Of a DNA stretch of 64,000 nucleotides, positions 18,441 through 28,800 are shown one piece after another. Source of the stretch: Opitutales bacterium (GTDB lineage: Bacteria; Verrucomicrobiota; Verrucomicrobiia; Opitutales; JABSRG01). A program made the translations under genes and the position numbers. The first letter of the stretch is position 1. Each line of letters begins with the position of its first letter. The stretch is from the NCBI GenBank assembly GCA_028280845.1, contig JANQKZ010000024.1, positions 32,078 through 96,077 of the forward strand. Reading direction: 5' to 3'. The notes under the pieces were generated by a model. The model was not told the DNA's origin and made no database searches. It saw nothing but the letters and a program-made list of their open reading frames with translations.

Positions 18441-18453
18441 GGCAGTGGTGACC

Positions 18454-18530
18454 TGTGAATGTGCTCTGTGAGATCGGAACAGTCCGAAGACCTGGAAGCA
18501 TAACCCCCAATCCACATTCACAATGCACAC
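18454..18530. repeat. Interspersed leader repeat, copy 3 (upstream of first exbD)
   Basis: Inverted arms GTGAATGTG and CACATTCAC enclose about 50 bases. Same family as 1793-1860, 3341-3400 and 19041-19127. It lies 14 bases upstream of the exbD start at 18440, so it would be in the mRNA leader. Confidence 0.5.
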
Positions 18531-18629
18531 GCTCCCTCCATAAAACCTTCGTCCGGAGTGAGGGCACCCCGGGTCCAGTAGTTGTCAAATTTTCTTCCCT
18601 AGACATCAGACACAAGACACCCGACCCTT

Positions 18630-19034
18630 TTAGCTTTGATAAACGGAAAAAATCACATCGAAGGCTCCATTCTCAGCACAGACGCGCATGACCTCCCTCA
18701 CATGTTTGTGCGGAGTATTCGTATCTACCCGCAGGTTAACCTTGTAGCCACGGACCGTTTCCATGCCATTTCGGATGATGGGCCCGAGAGCCTCAGGGCC
18801 GTCCATCCGCCGAATGCCGGCATAAACCGAACCGTCGGGAAGAATTGTGATGACTTCCCGACGACCCGCATCCTCAGGGACCTTGGACTGATCCGCAACC
18901 GGCATTTCAATGTCGATTTTTTCTGCCGTCAGCAGGGTCGCCACCGTCATGAAAAAGACGATCAGCAGAAACACCACATCGATCATCGGAGTCAAATCCG
19001 GGCTGTCGTTACTGTCATCAGGTTGCCAGGCCAT
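18630..19034 (-). CDS. ExbD/TolR-type biopolymer transport protein (second copy)
   Basis: Protein of 134 aa with the same plan as its neighbour: N-terminus MAWQPDDSNDSPDLTPMIDV, one membrane helix with the essential Asp (MIDVVFLLIVFFM), and a periplasmic domain EVITILPDGSVYAGIRRMDG...VNLRVDTNTPHKHVREVMRVCAENGAFDVIFSV. The two ExbD copies share the core but differ clearly, so the duplication is old. Two different ExbD proteins could form a heterodimer in the ExbB pore. Same strand and cluster as exbB, 118 bases downstream of it. Confidence 0.92.
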   Translation of the reverse strand: MAWQPDDSNDSPDLTPMIDVVFLLIVFFMTVATLLTAEKIDIEMPVADQSKVPEDAGRREVITILPDGSVYAGIRRMDGPEALGPIIRNGMETVRGYKVNLRVDTNTPHKHVREVMRVCAENGAFDVIFSVYQS

Positions 19035-19040
19035 GGTTAT

Positions 19041-19127
19041 TCACGAGCTGTGAGTGTGTATTGTGAGCTGGGAATGGGATGCCCGAAGCGACGAGAAGCC
19101 CCCCATCTCACAATCACAATTCGCACT
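19041..19127. repeat. Interspersed leader repeat, copy 4 (upstream of second exbD)
   Basis: Contains GTGAGTGTGTATTGTGAGCT at the left and CTCACAATCACAATTC at the right, able to pair imperfectly. It starts seven bases upstream of the exbD start codon at 19034 and fills the gap to exbB, like copy 3. Confidence 0.5.
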
Positions 19128-19152
19128 ATACATTTTCACTCTCACTCCTCGG

Positions 19153-19908
19153 CTAAGCGCTCTTGCGGGCAGAGGAAATCATGTTAAAGAAGAGGTCGCC
19201 CACAAGCTTACCGACCTGGGCTGCGATCTTCCCGTATTTCGCTTTGAAATAAAAATAGGCAATGAGCGAGGGGATGGCGACGACCAGACCCGAGGCCGTG
19301 GTGACCAGGGCTTCCGAAATATTAGTGGCCAGGACCGAAGGATCGCCCATCCCCACATCGGATATCGCGCGGAAGGCCTTCACCATGCCTGAAACGGTCC
19401 CCAGGAGCCCGACCATAGGGGCCACGGCGCCGATGACCGAGAGGTAATTGATCAGGACAAAGGGCCCGGATAGTTCGGCGGCAGAGGCCTCATCAATGGC
19501 TTTATCCACCACCGTCATTTCAATGTGCCCCTCATCAATTCGGCTCAAGCCAGCCGCCACAATGTTCGTAACCGGAGCGGGGTTATCCGCGCACAGTTGT
19601 TGGGCCCGCTCAATATCCAGACTGTTCATCGCTTCTGCCAACGGATCGGTAAGGTCGGTCCGCAGGAATGGCTGGGGACGAATGGTAAGACCGTTATAAA
19701 TCGCGAGCCCTACACCAGCGACTGAGAAGAGCCCCAGGGGCCACATGGCCCATCCTCCCTGTTTCAACAGACCAATGAAATTGGTGTTTCCCCCTCCGGT
19801 ATCAGCGGCGGCCTCAGTCACCTCCTCGGCAAACCCAGCTGAGGAGAAACACGTGAAAATCCCAACCCCAAACAGGATGGAAACGATAGGATTTAGTCGA
19901 ATTTTCAT
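19153..19908 (-). CDS. MotA/TolQ/ExbB proton channel protein
   Basis: Inner-membrane motor protein of 251 aa. An N-terminal signal-like helix (IVSILFGVGIFTCFSSAGFA, about 8-27) precedes a short Gly-rich periplasmic stretch. Three more helices follow at about 46-70, 150-172 and 200-220, with the family block LINYLSVIGAVAPMVGLLGTVSGMVKAFRAI and AISEALVTTASGLVVAIPSLIAYFYF. The extra N-terminal signal segment is typical of the TolQ-like group in Planctomycetota and Verrucomicrobiota. With ExbD it turns proton flow into movement of a TonB/TolA-type protein. Confidence 0.93.
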   Translation of the reverse strand: MKIRLNPIVSILFGVGIFTCFSSAGFAEEVTEAAADTGGGNTNFIGLLKQGGWAMWPLGLFSVAGVGLAIYNGLTIRPQPFLRTDLTDPLAEAMNSLDIERAQQLCADNPAPVTNIVAAGLSRIDEGHIEMTVVDKAIDEASAAELSGPFVLINYLSVIGAVAPMVGLLGTVSGMVKAFRAISDVGMGDPSVLATNISEALVTTASGLVVAIPSLIAYFYFKAKYGKIAAQVGKLVGDLFFNMISSARKSA

Positions 19909-19983
19909 AGACGGATTGGATCAAAGGGGTTCGAGAGGTAGGTTCGTAATACGAAGAAAAATGGTGGGGATATTGGGCCTGGG

Positions 19984-21180
19984 TTATTCTGCCGCATTCT
20001 GCTCACGCATTCCGCTTTCTGACTTCTGACCTCCGATTTCCGAATCTAAGGCCTCCAGACGTTCACGGCCCTGATCCGCCCAGGGATTAGAAGGAAAAAA
20101 CAGGATTAGCTGGTCATATACGGTTCGGGCCGTTTCCGGGTTCCCCAGCGATTCATAACAAAGACCATTGGTGTACAAGAGTTCGGGGATCCACGCATAC
20201 CCGATCCGGGAAAAGATCACCCCCTGGCTGACCTGCTCCATCGCTTCATGGAAGTCTTCATCCAGGAGACCAATTCGCGCGAGGACCAGCTGACGCAAGG
20301 AAAAGTCCGGATCGCGAGATTCCAATTCCCCGGCTTCCTCCAGGAAAAGCCTGGCCGATTCCACCCGGTTCAGGCGAACATTACAGTAGGCAGTCCAGAG
20401 GATGGCTTTCGTGCAGTAGGGGTTACCCGACAGAGAACGGATACGATCATAAAGGATCAAAGCTTCATCCAAATTCCCGGCACTTCTTAATTGTCCGGCA
20501 TATTGCATGAGCAGGTTGTGTAGCTCCAGATCATCGTTCGTTAAGGGGACAATTCCCAGCAACGCTAAGGCTCGGGTATGACTTCCTGCCTCCACGAGCC
20601 TCTCCGAAAGATTCAGCGTATGTTGAACGTAGTTAGGGGTCACGCGTGTGAGGGGGATTTCCAGAACCATGGCGTAGGCCTCATCGAAATGACCCGCCTC
20701 AATGAGACCTCCCAGGTATTCGTCGACTAGCGGGTGAATATTGAAATGCTCCTCGGGAACCGGAAGATACTTCACCAGGGGCCACACATAAGGACGCATG
20801 AGGTCCAGCACCTCAGCCTCCGGGCCATCCTGGCGAAGCGCGTTCCGGGCCTCCATGAGCTCCTCCGGAATGGCGAATTCGAGGATAAACTCCTGTATAT
20901 CATTCAGAGGAATAAACACCCGTTCGTTCACGCTCTGCGTATCAGCCAGCCGTAATTCCAACTCTGCTCCCTGAACCCCCAGCAGGAAAGACTCACTCGT
21001 CCGCCCCCCCGAGGATACCAAAATTGGAATCTCCTTTTGCCCCCACAGGGTGTCCCAGTCCTGATTGGGCGACACAGATTCCCGGGCAACCCCAGGGAAG
21101 CTCGTGGACACAAGAATGAGAACAGACAGCAGGTAGGGCGCGACGCTCCTGTCGCGCCGCAAAACAGGTTTCAAGCGCAT
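19984..21180 (-). CDS. TPR-repeat envelope protein
   Basis: Protein of 398 aa when started at the ATG at 21180, which gives a normal signal peptide (basic start, YLLSVLILVSTSFPGVA). The frame is open back to 21300. Residues about 30-90 are strand-rich; from about 120 onward helical pairs resemble TPRs (AGHFDEAYAMVLEIPL, AGSHTRALALLGIVPL, AGNLDEALILYDRIRSL, ETARTVYDQLILFFPSNPWADQGRERLEAL). The last residues GGQKSESGMREQNAAE are encoded inside a simple TCTGACTTC-type intergenic repeat, so the tail may be an accidental read-through extension. Likely periplasmic partner of the ExbBD cluster. Confidence 0.8.
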   Translation of the reverse strand: MRLKPVLRRDRSVAPYLLSVLILVSTSFPGVARESVSPNQDWDTLWGQKEIPILVSSGGRTSESFLLGVQGAELELRLADTQSVNERVFIPLNDIQEFILEFAIPEELMEARNALRQDGPEAEVLDLMRPYVWPLVKYLPVPEEHFNIHPLVDEYLGGLIEAGHFDEAYAMVLEIPLTRVTPNYVQHTLNLSERLVEAGSHTRALALLGIVPLTNDDLELHNLLMQYAGQLRSAGNLDEALILYDRIRSLSGNPYCTKAILWTAYCNVRLNRVESARLFLEEAGELESRDPDFSLRQLVLARIGLLDEDFHEAMEQVSQGVIFSRIGYAWIPELLYTNGLCYESLGNPETARTVYDQLILFFPSNPWADQGRERLEALDSEIGGQKSESGMREQNAAE

Positions 21181-21299
21181 CCCATGCCGCCCGCTATCAA
21201 GGTTCAAAAATTTACCAGCGGATCTGCCAAAGCTACTCACCCTTGTAGCGGTGCCGTCTCGCCGCGCCCAATTTGAAAAGAACTGTATCCACTTGATCA

Positions 21300-24200
21300 T
21301 TACATCAACGAGCTATGCAGTTGCTCCAATTCTCCATAGACCTGGGTTTCCTCGTAGCCCGGAGTATTCAGGGCTTCCTTCAAGGTATTCTCCGCATCGG
21401 CCCGGGCCCCCAGGCGAAGCAAGGTTTCGGCATCCCGGAGGTAAGCCTTGGCCGCCCACTCCCGATACTGGGCAAAAGCCAGAAAGGTGCGCTCAAAATA
21501 GCCGTGCGCTTCGGAATACAGGTCCCGGCGAAAAAAACACATACCGATTTTATATTGCGCCTCCGCCCAGGATTCCCCCCGCCACGACCGCGTCCTTAAA
21601 ATCTTTTCGTAGCGTCCGATCGCCTCCTCATAGCGCCCAGCCTCCATGAGGACATCCCCCTGTCGCATGGCTGCCCGCACGGCTTCGGATCTTGCAGGAA
21701 AACGCTCCTGGGCTTGATTGAAATGCTGGAACGCCATCTCGAAATTGCCCTCCTGAGCTTCAATTTCTCCAGCCGTCATCAATGCCTGGAGGACAGCTTC
21801 TTCCGCATCGCTGTACTCCTCGATTACCTGGTTCAGGGATTTCCGCACCAGCGGCTTAAGAGCAATATTGTCGTACGACGCTAAACGATCTGCAATCCAG
21901 ACCAGGGTGCGTGGACTGGCCAGCTCTATATCCTTTTCCGTGAAGAGCTCAGTCGGATTGACCGGGTCTCCCAGTGAATCCAGCACCATATGAAGGCGAA
22001 GGGCCAGAGTCCTCCGCCCCTCTGCCTCCGCGGCGGCATAAGCTGCTTTGTAGGCTGCCGCCGGGGTCTTTACCGGCAGCAAATTCAACTGCGCGGTAAC
22101 ACGATCACGGTACTCCTCTAGCGCGGCCAAATCCGTCGCGACCTGGGCACGGAAATCTTCGTCCCGGAGCAGCAATTCCTGCAAATCATTATCAATGGCA
22201 GGGTGATCGCCAAAGTAATCATAAAGGACCCGCCGATCCCCCATCAGCTCTGCCCGGAATGCTTCATCTCGAATGAAAGCATCGAGGAAGGCAATCGTCA
22301 CATCATAGCGTGTCTTGAATTCGGAATACTTTTCAGGATAAGCAAACAGGATTTGATCAATCCCATAAGCCGTCGGAATGTCCCCGTAGTTGACAACGGC
22401 ATCGTAATAGGCCTCCAGCATTTGGGCAGGATTCCCCATCAACTCAAAGGCACGCCCCTGCTCAAAAATGGCGGCGGTCAGTTGCCCCTTTTCGCCATAG
22501 GTTTCCTGATACCTTCGGTAGTGCTTTTCCATCCGGGAGAACCAGCCGTTCGCCTCAAACAGTTTACCCAGTTGAAAAACGGCATGGTTGATGAAACCCA
22601 TTTCATCAGTGAACTTCGCCACATTTTCGTAGTGTTCAATGGCCTTGCGAACACGGGCACCCGCCGAGGCGATATCCCCCAGAAAGACTTCACCTTCGCC
22701 ACGCAGAATACTCTCGGGATACTTCTTGGCGAATTCGGCAAAAACCGCCTCCGCCTCGGCGAACCCATCGTCGGCGAACAGGGCGACCCCGATTCGGAAT
22801 TGGGCATCTTCGTGGTAAGGGCTTTGCGGATAGCGGTCTTTCACCGCAGAAAACAAATCAATCGCTTCCTCGTAGTCCTCTGTGAACAGCCTACAGAGGC
22901 CGCCCCAATAATACGCCCCGTCCATCATGGGAGTATCGGGATGATTCTCGATATAAGCCCGGAATTGATCGGCCCCTTCCGCATATTGCTCGAGCTTTAA
23001 GTAGGTCGCCCCCATGTAGTAAATCAGCTGGGGATTATAGTCATCCGCCGGGTCGCGTTCGATATACCGGATACAGAAGGCCAACAGGCGTTCATATTGC
23101 TCGGACCTGAGCAACAAACCGGCCAGGGTGACCGAGATCTCCCGCCGATACCGTGTCCAGTCCTCCCGGTCCAGATAGAGATTGGCCAGGGCTTCAGCCT
23201 TTGGAATCTCATTGAGCAAATCAGCCTGAACAAAGGCGGCATAGTAATAATCCTCTACCTGGTCCACCCGGTCGGGATAATCCTCAGCCAAACGGTAAAA
23301 CGCCCAGTAAGCCTCCCAGTTCCGGTCCGTATTTTTAAAGTTGCTCGCCTTTCGCCATTCTAATTCTGGCGTGTAGCTCTGGACCCCTTCCAAAACCTCC
23401 ACCTGCTGTTCCGCGTTAATCAGATCGACCTCCAGCTCCCCTTTGCGCTCCTGGGCGGATTGGGTATTGGACAGCGCGATGACTCGAAGCTGATTCTCAA
23501 TGCGCGCCACCCGGCCTGCCCAATAGGCCTGCAGTTCATCCGTAGTGAGCGTCATGTAGAACAGAAGAGAGGCCTCCAGGTAGCGCTCTAACTCCGTCAA
23601 CTTGTCCCCACCCTCAAGTAGTTTTAAATTAAATCGTACATCATATCGACTCGGACTATCCCCGGTCAGATAGGGCAGCAATGTGGCGATTTGGTCGTAT
23701 TGACCCGTTTCGATGTAGGCTTCGGTCAGCGCCGCCGCGGCCAGGGTTTGGCGCTCAGGATCCGGACTCGCCAGGAGCTTGAGAAACCAGGGAACCCCGA
23801 TCTCCCAGTTACGAATAATATAAATCGTTTGGACGAGCTTCTCCAGTGAATCCTGACGCTGCTTCTCCGTGAACCGCATATCCAGCGGAGGGGACAAGGC
23901 TACCGTCAAATCAGCCACCGCACTTTCCCATTGGGCAAGCCCCCGCTTACAGTCAGCCCGAAAACCCAGCATCAGGTGACGGCGTGCTCCCGAGGGAAAC
24001 ATCGACTCGTAGCGATTAAACACCTCCATGGCTCGCTCCAGGTAGGTGACCTCCCGACCCGCGCCGTATTGCTGCATGTACCCCACGCCTAGAAAAACCA
24101 GCATGCCTTCGAGCACCTGTCGCTCCGCATCCGGCGCATGCTCAAAGCGGCGCACCAGCTCCTCAAAATAGGGGATCCCCGCCTCGAACCTGCCTTCGCC

Positions 24201-24332
24201 AATAAATCCCTCGGCCGCCTCCCGCAGCTGACGCGTTCCCATCTGGTGCGAACTCTGGCCCCGGAGCCCGGGACTCACCGCAATGAGGCCGCACCCCACG
24301 CCCACAAGCCACATACGCCGAACCCAACCCAT
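21300..24332 (-). CDS. Large TPR-repeat envelope protein
   Basis: Protein of 1010 aa from the ATG at 24332; 44 more in-frame codons upstream lack family character. Signal peptide at about 1-25 (MWLVGVGCGLIAVSPGLRGQ). The remainder is a solenoid of tetratricopeptide-like pairs, e.g. GRFEAGIPYFEELVRRFEH, QYAEGADQFRAYIENHPDT, DYEEAIDLFSAVKDRYPQS, DGFAEAEAVFAEFAKKYPES, GRYEEAIGRYEKIL. The F/Y-x-x-x-x-P-x-S ends match YfgC/BamD-like or YbgF-like repeats, common in outer-membrane machinery. It is the first gene of the ExbBD cluster on this strand; such giant TPR proteins often accompany ExbB/ExbD in this phylum. Start lies about 250 bases from the island border. Confidence 0.82.
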   Translation of the reverse strand: MGWVRRMWLVGVGCGLIAVSPGLRGQSSHQMGTRQLREAAEGFIGEGRFEAGIPYFEELVRRFEHAPDAERQVLEGMLVFLGVGYMQQYGAGREVTYLERAMEVFNRYESMFPSGARRHLMLGFRADCKRGLAQWESAVADLTVALSPPLDMRFTEKQRQDSLEKLVQTIYIIRNWEIGVPWFLKLLASPDPERQTLAAAALTEAYIETGQYDQIATLLPYLTGDSPSRYDVRFNLKLLEGGDKLTELERYLEASLLFYMTLTTDELQAYWAGRVARIENQLRVIALSNTQSAQERKGELEVDLINAEQQVEVLEGVQSYTPELEWRKASNFKNTDRNWEAYWAFYRLAEDYPDRVDQVEDYYYAAFVQADLLNEIPKAEALANLYLDREDWTRYRREISVTLAGLLLRSEQYERLLAFCIRYIERDPADDYNPQLIYYMGATYLKLEQYAEGADQFRAYIENHPDTPMMDGAYYWGGLCRLFTEDYEEAIDLFSAVKDRYPQSPYHEDAQFRIGVALFADDGFAEAEAVFAEFAKKYPESILRGEGEVFLGDIASAGARVRKAIEHYENVAKFTDEMGFINHAVFQLGKLFEANGWFSRMEKHYRRYQETYGEKGQLTAAIFEQGRAFELMGNPAQMLEAYYDAVVNYGDIPTAYGIDQILFAYPEKYSEFKTRYDVTIAFLDAFIRDEAFRAELMGDRRVLYDYFGDHPAIDNDLQELLLRDEDFRAQVATDLAALEEYRDRVTAQLNLLPVKTPAAAYKAAYAAAEAEGRRTLALRLHMVLDSLGDPVNPTELFTEKDIELASPRTLVWIADRLASYDNIALKPLVRKSLNQVIEEYSDAEEAVLQALMTAGEIEAQEGNFEMAFQHFNQAQERFPARSEAVRAAMRQGDVLMEAGRYEEAIGRYEKILRTRSWRGESWAEAQYKIGMCFFRRDLYSEAHGYFERTFLAFAQYREWAAKAYLRDAETLLRLGARADAENTLKEALNTPGYEETQVYGELEQLHSSLM

Positions 24333-24582
24333 TCGGGCCGAACAAAAGAAACGGCCGCATAGGGCACCTATGCGGAAATCAGGTGTATTTGAGGAAAGCA
24401 CGTGTATCAGGACCGAGCACCCGGCATCAGGTGAACTCGATCTTGGTAAACTAATTACATTCACGCTGGAAAACCCCGGAGCAAGCGAGAACCCCGATCC
24501 CCATGCAATAATTCCGTTTCAATGTGTACATCCGGCAACAGGGTCGCCGGAATCCCCAAATCCCCGGCTCCCAGGTGCAATT

Positions 24583-24702
24583 CGGACCACCGAGAGGAGA
24601 CTTCGGGAGAGGGGCGTAGCCCGTCTCCGCCCCGCCTTTGCGGGGCTACGCCGCGGCACTTTTTGCCAATGGCAAAAAGTGGTACACGGGGCGGGAGTCG
24701 AA
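24583..24702. repeat. Left island border: 120-bp direct repeat with tRNA-Leu 3' fragment
   Basis: Matches 35313-35432 at 118 of 120 positions; the two differences are near the left end. It holds a GC-rich hairpin (GGCGTAGCCC...GGGCTACGCC), an 11-bp palindrome arm pair around CTTTTTGCC/GGCAAAAAG, and ends with the last 23 bases of the tRNA-Leu gene (24680-24702). Identity stops exactly inside the T arm, where the rest of the tRNA is missing here. This is the expected look of the att site distal to an intact tRNA. Confidence 0.85.
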
Positions 24703-24881
24703 ATAGGTTTATACGGGTTGAAGTCCCGTCTCTAAGTGACTGTAGAGCGGCCTGATAAGAGAAGTTATGCGGAAATCTGATTTCTGGGAGAATCCCAAAA
24801 ACCTAGCAGGAATGGCAGAAATCCGGTGGAAGCCTCGCTATATCTCCTAGGCGTATAGCATAAGAATAAAAAACTATAAGC

Positions 24882-25166
24882 CTATCTTCGAACCGGATGA
24901 TCAGTATCCTCTGCGATTTGACAAAGGATTTCTCGCTTCCTGCGCCTGGTAAGGCTGGTTTCCTTGCCAGCCAAAACATTGAGTCGCTCGATTTCGTCCT
25001 GGATGGCAGAAATCCCCTGCAGTCGGGCTGCCGCAGCTCTCACGGAAGAACATTTACTGCCTGGATAGACTGTTAGGTAGGCATCTGTTTGGTTTAGTCC
25101 TCCACTAATCAACCTACAAAATTCTTCCTGTCTTTGATTGATCACAACTGCTATGGTTACTCCCAA
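24882..25166 (-). CDS. Terminase small-subunit-like helix-turn-helix protein
   Basis: Protein of 94 aa. The N-terminal part NQRQEEFCRLISGGLNQTDAYLTVYPGSKCSSVRAAAARL follows the pattern of phage terminase small subunits (N-x-R-Q-E-x-F, then TxAYxxxYP, then AAxRL), a DNA-binding helix-turn-helix that recognises packaging sites. The C-terminal half is short and basic (TSLTRRRKREILCQIAEDTDHP), so the usual second half of about 70 residues is lacking. No large terminase subunit is present. It sits 180 bases from the left island border. It may be a remnant or a reused DNA-binding protein. Confidence 0.6.
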   Translation of the reverse strand: MGVTIAVVINQRQEEFCRLISGGLNQTDAYLTVYPGSKCSSVRAAAARLQGISAIQDEIERLNVLAGKETSLTRRRKREILCQIAEDTDHPVRR

Positions 25167-25347
25167 TTAAGCCTAGCAGAAGGGAAACATCACTAAACTG
25201 CATAATCCATGACATCAAAAGAAGTAGAGGTTCGTTCCCACCATCAAGTTATCGCAGGGGAGGAAAGGTATAAATACCTCACCCTTAATGACCTTAATGG
25301 TAAGCATCAGACTCACCATTTCCCATCTAAAGGGTCGGAGGTTTTCG

Positions 25348-25795
25348 TTATAAGAAGGGAACAATAATACACCCAGGCGGAAAACTGCCTTCATAGTCAC
25401 AGTTTTGAAAAACCACCGCGTATGCCCGTGAGAACGGGAGAGCTCCGATCTCATTAAATGAAGATTCCAATAGTTGCTCCTCAATTTTATGGAGGTTGTG
25501 AGAAGCTTGCTTGAATGGGTCCTTCACTGGATGCCTTGAACCATAGCGGTACACATCTCCCCTCCTCTGAATTGTAGAACATATGCCCTCCTTTTACCTC
25601 AATAACAGCAATCCCGTAACGCGGATGGACTATTACAAAATCAGCCTCACCCTCTCGGATTACCTCCCTATCAGAAGGGTAGCTGTGGAATACTTTGATA
25701 TCATCTGGAAGCTGATTGCAGAGAACCTCTGCAACCTTCCTCTCGGGTGCAAGATCAATAGAGCTTGGTTTTTTCCTCGGAATAAGAATTGCCAT
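25348..25795 (-). pseudogene. NERD (nuclease-related) domain gene with a frameshift
   Basis: Two overlapping frames together make one NERD domain. The first (25795 to about 25560) has ERKVAEVLCNQLPDDIKVFH and ADFVIVHPRYGIAVIEVKGG, the E-V-K of the nuclease-like core. The second resumes with VYRYGSRHPVKDPFKQASHNLH, the HPxKDPxxQA block of the family. The switch lies in a GGGG run near 25558-25562, where removing one G restores the domain. The frame closes after GSFPPG without any helicase part. It starts 11 bases after the helicase stop, so it belongs to the same operon. Either a true decay event or a sequencing error. Confidence 0.7.
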
Positions 25796-25806
25796 TGGGG
25801 AATAAT

Positions 25807-28800
25807 TTAAGGCGTTTGCACAGCGATTATTTCCACCTCCCTGAACTCGTACTCAGATAATTCCAGGGTTATGGAATTCCTAAGCCGACGGAGCCTCAAC
25901 TTGTGAGGTCGGTCCAGGTTGGTGGTTGGACTATACAGCCACTTCCCGAAGACTACTCTTCCGTCAGGAAGCCTAACAATTGTGACTTGGTTTGCCCTCG
26001 GAAGGGCATTTTCATCTTCTTGTTCAAATCTGGTGAATTTACAAAACCCTTCTTGCAATCCAGCCACTTCGTTGTCCTCTACAAGAAAACTAAATTCATA
26101 CGGAGGGTTTTCATTTTGTAGTCTCAATGTGCTCCAACAATCGGCCTGTGATTCATCAGCGACTCCCGTATCAATTTGCTCCGACCGATTACCCCTAAAT
26201 CCATTAAGCAGAAACTCCAAAGTTTCACCTGGCAGAAGTCGCTCATCACGGCAACCTGACGTCAACAACCTTCTGATAGCTTCTCTTTCAGCAATGGCTT
26301 CTGGCCAAGTTTCTTCTACAGTTAAGAGTTTTACGGTTTCTTCTATCCATTTCATAGCGAACTCAGAATTATTTGGGTGAGACAATTCTGCTAAATGCCC
26401 AGAACCCCCAGCCAGAGAATCATAGAGAATAACACTCTGAAATTCCCCCGAGACTGGATCAGGAGGAGGATCCAGGACTCCAATTTCTCTTTGGTCTAAT
26501 TCCAATAAACTGGCCGCTGACAAACGAAAGGCTTGTCCCAAAGTGTAAAGCAAGTCGGGTTCTATCTCTTGGTTGAAATTAGAAAAATCCAATTTGAGTA
26601 AGTTGGATGTTTGTCTAGCAGCTAAATGATGATTTCGCCAAACGGGTGCCTCATCCTCATCCCAACAACGCCTACGCTGATCAGGAGAGGTCAAGGGGGA
26701 GTGCCATTCAAATCGTGTTGGGAGATCAACCCTTCCATTTGCTCCTTCCCGCCTTTCGCTTTCCGCATAACCGCACCTCTGACAGATGGCGAATCCCAAT
26801 TCATTTTCACCGCTATTTATCAAGAGTAAATCGCCAGCCTCCCTATACCTTGCTGTACATCCCTCAATACCTCCGAAGTTTCCCTGAGGCGGGTCGCATT
26901 GATCAGGATGAGAAAAAGCAGTAGTATAGACTTCTAGTTCACCAACTCGCTCAAAGTCGTTGCCGAATCTTGGTGGATCCCAAGCTGCTGTAGTAAAACC
27001 GTGCTTAGGAAATAGAAAAACACCGCGAGTGAAGTTGCCATTAGGAGGTGGAGGCGGGGATTCCTCCGTTAGACTATAGTCAAAGTAACCTCTTCGATTT
27101 TTAACAAATTGTCCTCTCAATCCCCAAGCCTCATTTTGGGAAGCGGTCCCGGTCCAATGTTTTAATAAGCCTCTGGAAGTGATGACTCTACCTCCCACCA
27201 ATAACTGTGAGCCCGGTGTATATTCTCGCATGGCCATCATGCTATCTCTTTGAAGGCGGTATTGATCCTCCTCTCTTGCAACCAGTCGCCCATTCTGATT
27301 TCCCCTTTGGACTCTTTGTGCAACTTGAACTCTTAATCTACTTAATCCTATCGGAAAACCGTACCGGGGCAGGACTCTAGCATCTGCTAGAGCTTCAATA
27401 ACGGTCAACCTATGCAGCGCTAATAGTTGGAAAAATATAGCATTTGCCTGTCCACGACATTGGCCAAACAGAGCGGATCCCGGGTTTGCCGATGGAACCT
27501 CTTCCCAGGCCCTAAGTAGCTCTCCGGTGATATCCTTCCAGGAGGTAAGGGCACTTAAAAATTCGTCCCTGATTCGCTGAATATTTTCCACCCAATTTCC
27601 CTCACTTGCATCGACGTTTGCGCACCCGTCCCATAAGTTCAATAAGGTAGTAGGATAACCTCTTGCATCATCCTCTATTAGAGTCTCCAAGAATTCAATA
27701 AACAGCTCCGAAACAGAGTTCTCCACGGGATTATCTAATCCAGGTTTATTTTGACCAGACTCCCAAACGTTTGGAAGTACTTGGCCAGTGAACCTCCCCA
27801 TCCTTCCATAGGCGTCCATTGCTCCTGTATTTCTAGCGTGGGCAAGGTGCGTCCTAAAGAATTCTCCCAAAATCCAAGAATTGGCGTGGCGTCGAACAAG
27901 CGGAGCTCGATCCAAGAATATGGTTGGCCGACGTAACTCTCGGTCAATATAGCGCTTAAAGCCGAGAAAGACTTCCCGCTCGAACGCAGTTGGCCTGGAA
28001 AACCCAAGTACAGCTGAGGTCCCATCGGCCCTCCGCCCAGCACGTCCTGCACGCTGTAGATAATTTGCTTTTCCAGGGGGAAGGTTTCCAAGAAATACAG
28101 CACTCAATCCACCTATATCGATCCCTAGTTCCAGGGTAGTTGTGCTGCTCAATATATTCCTTACCCCCTCTTTAAATAGGTTCTGGAGCCGTGCATTTTC
28201 TTGGGGTGAGAGTTGGGCGCTATGCTCTTCAGCCCATAAGCCCATTTTGAACCCCTTCCATTCGAGCATTTCCCTCCTTCTCCGTCCAATCCTTGGGTCA
28301 TTGTCTAAGTCATCGTAACTAATTTCGGACAAACTAGGAATATGAGCTCCGGGATACAGGCCTACCACGCTCCTGGCCCAGACTTGACCCGTCACCTGAC
28401 ACTGATGCAGGGTAGAGGGCCTTTTCAAGCCGAGTTGCCTAAATTTTAGTTGTAAGGCAGGCACTGCATTATTAGCATTTGTGGAGGCGTTAGGATTATG
28501 GTTAAGCCAACTTAATCTACCACTTTCAGCTTCAGAACAAAGCGCCTCAAAAACGGCACGTAAGACTTCTGGAGCAATTTCCTGGCTGTCTTCTTCGGAA
28601 AGGCCGATTTCATTGAGAACCGCTAATGTGAAGGCATTTCTTCTAGACACTTGCCCGCCCGCAAAACTAGCTCCCAAAAAGGCAAACATTGATTGTCGGA
28701 AAGGTTGATCACATGAAAACCACTTACCAATTAGTGCATTTCCGTATTGGTAGTCCCTATCATCTTCTTCACTTCCAAGGGTGACTGCACCCTGATTCCG

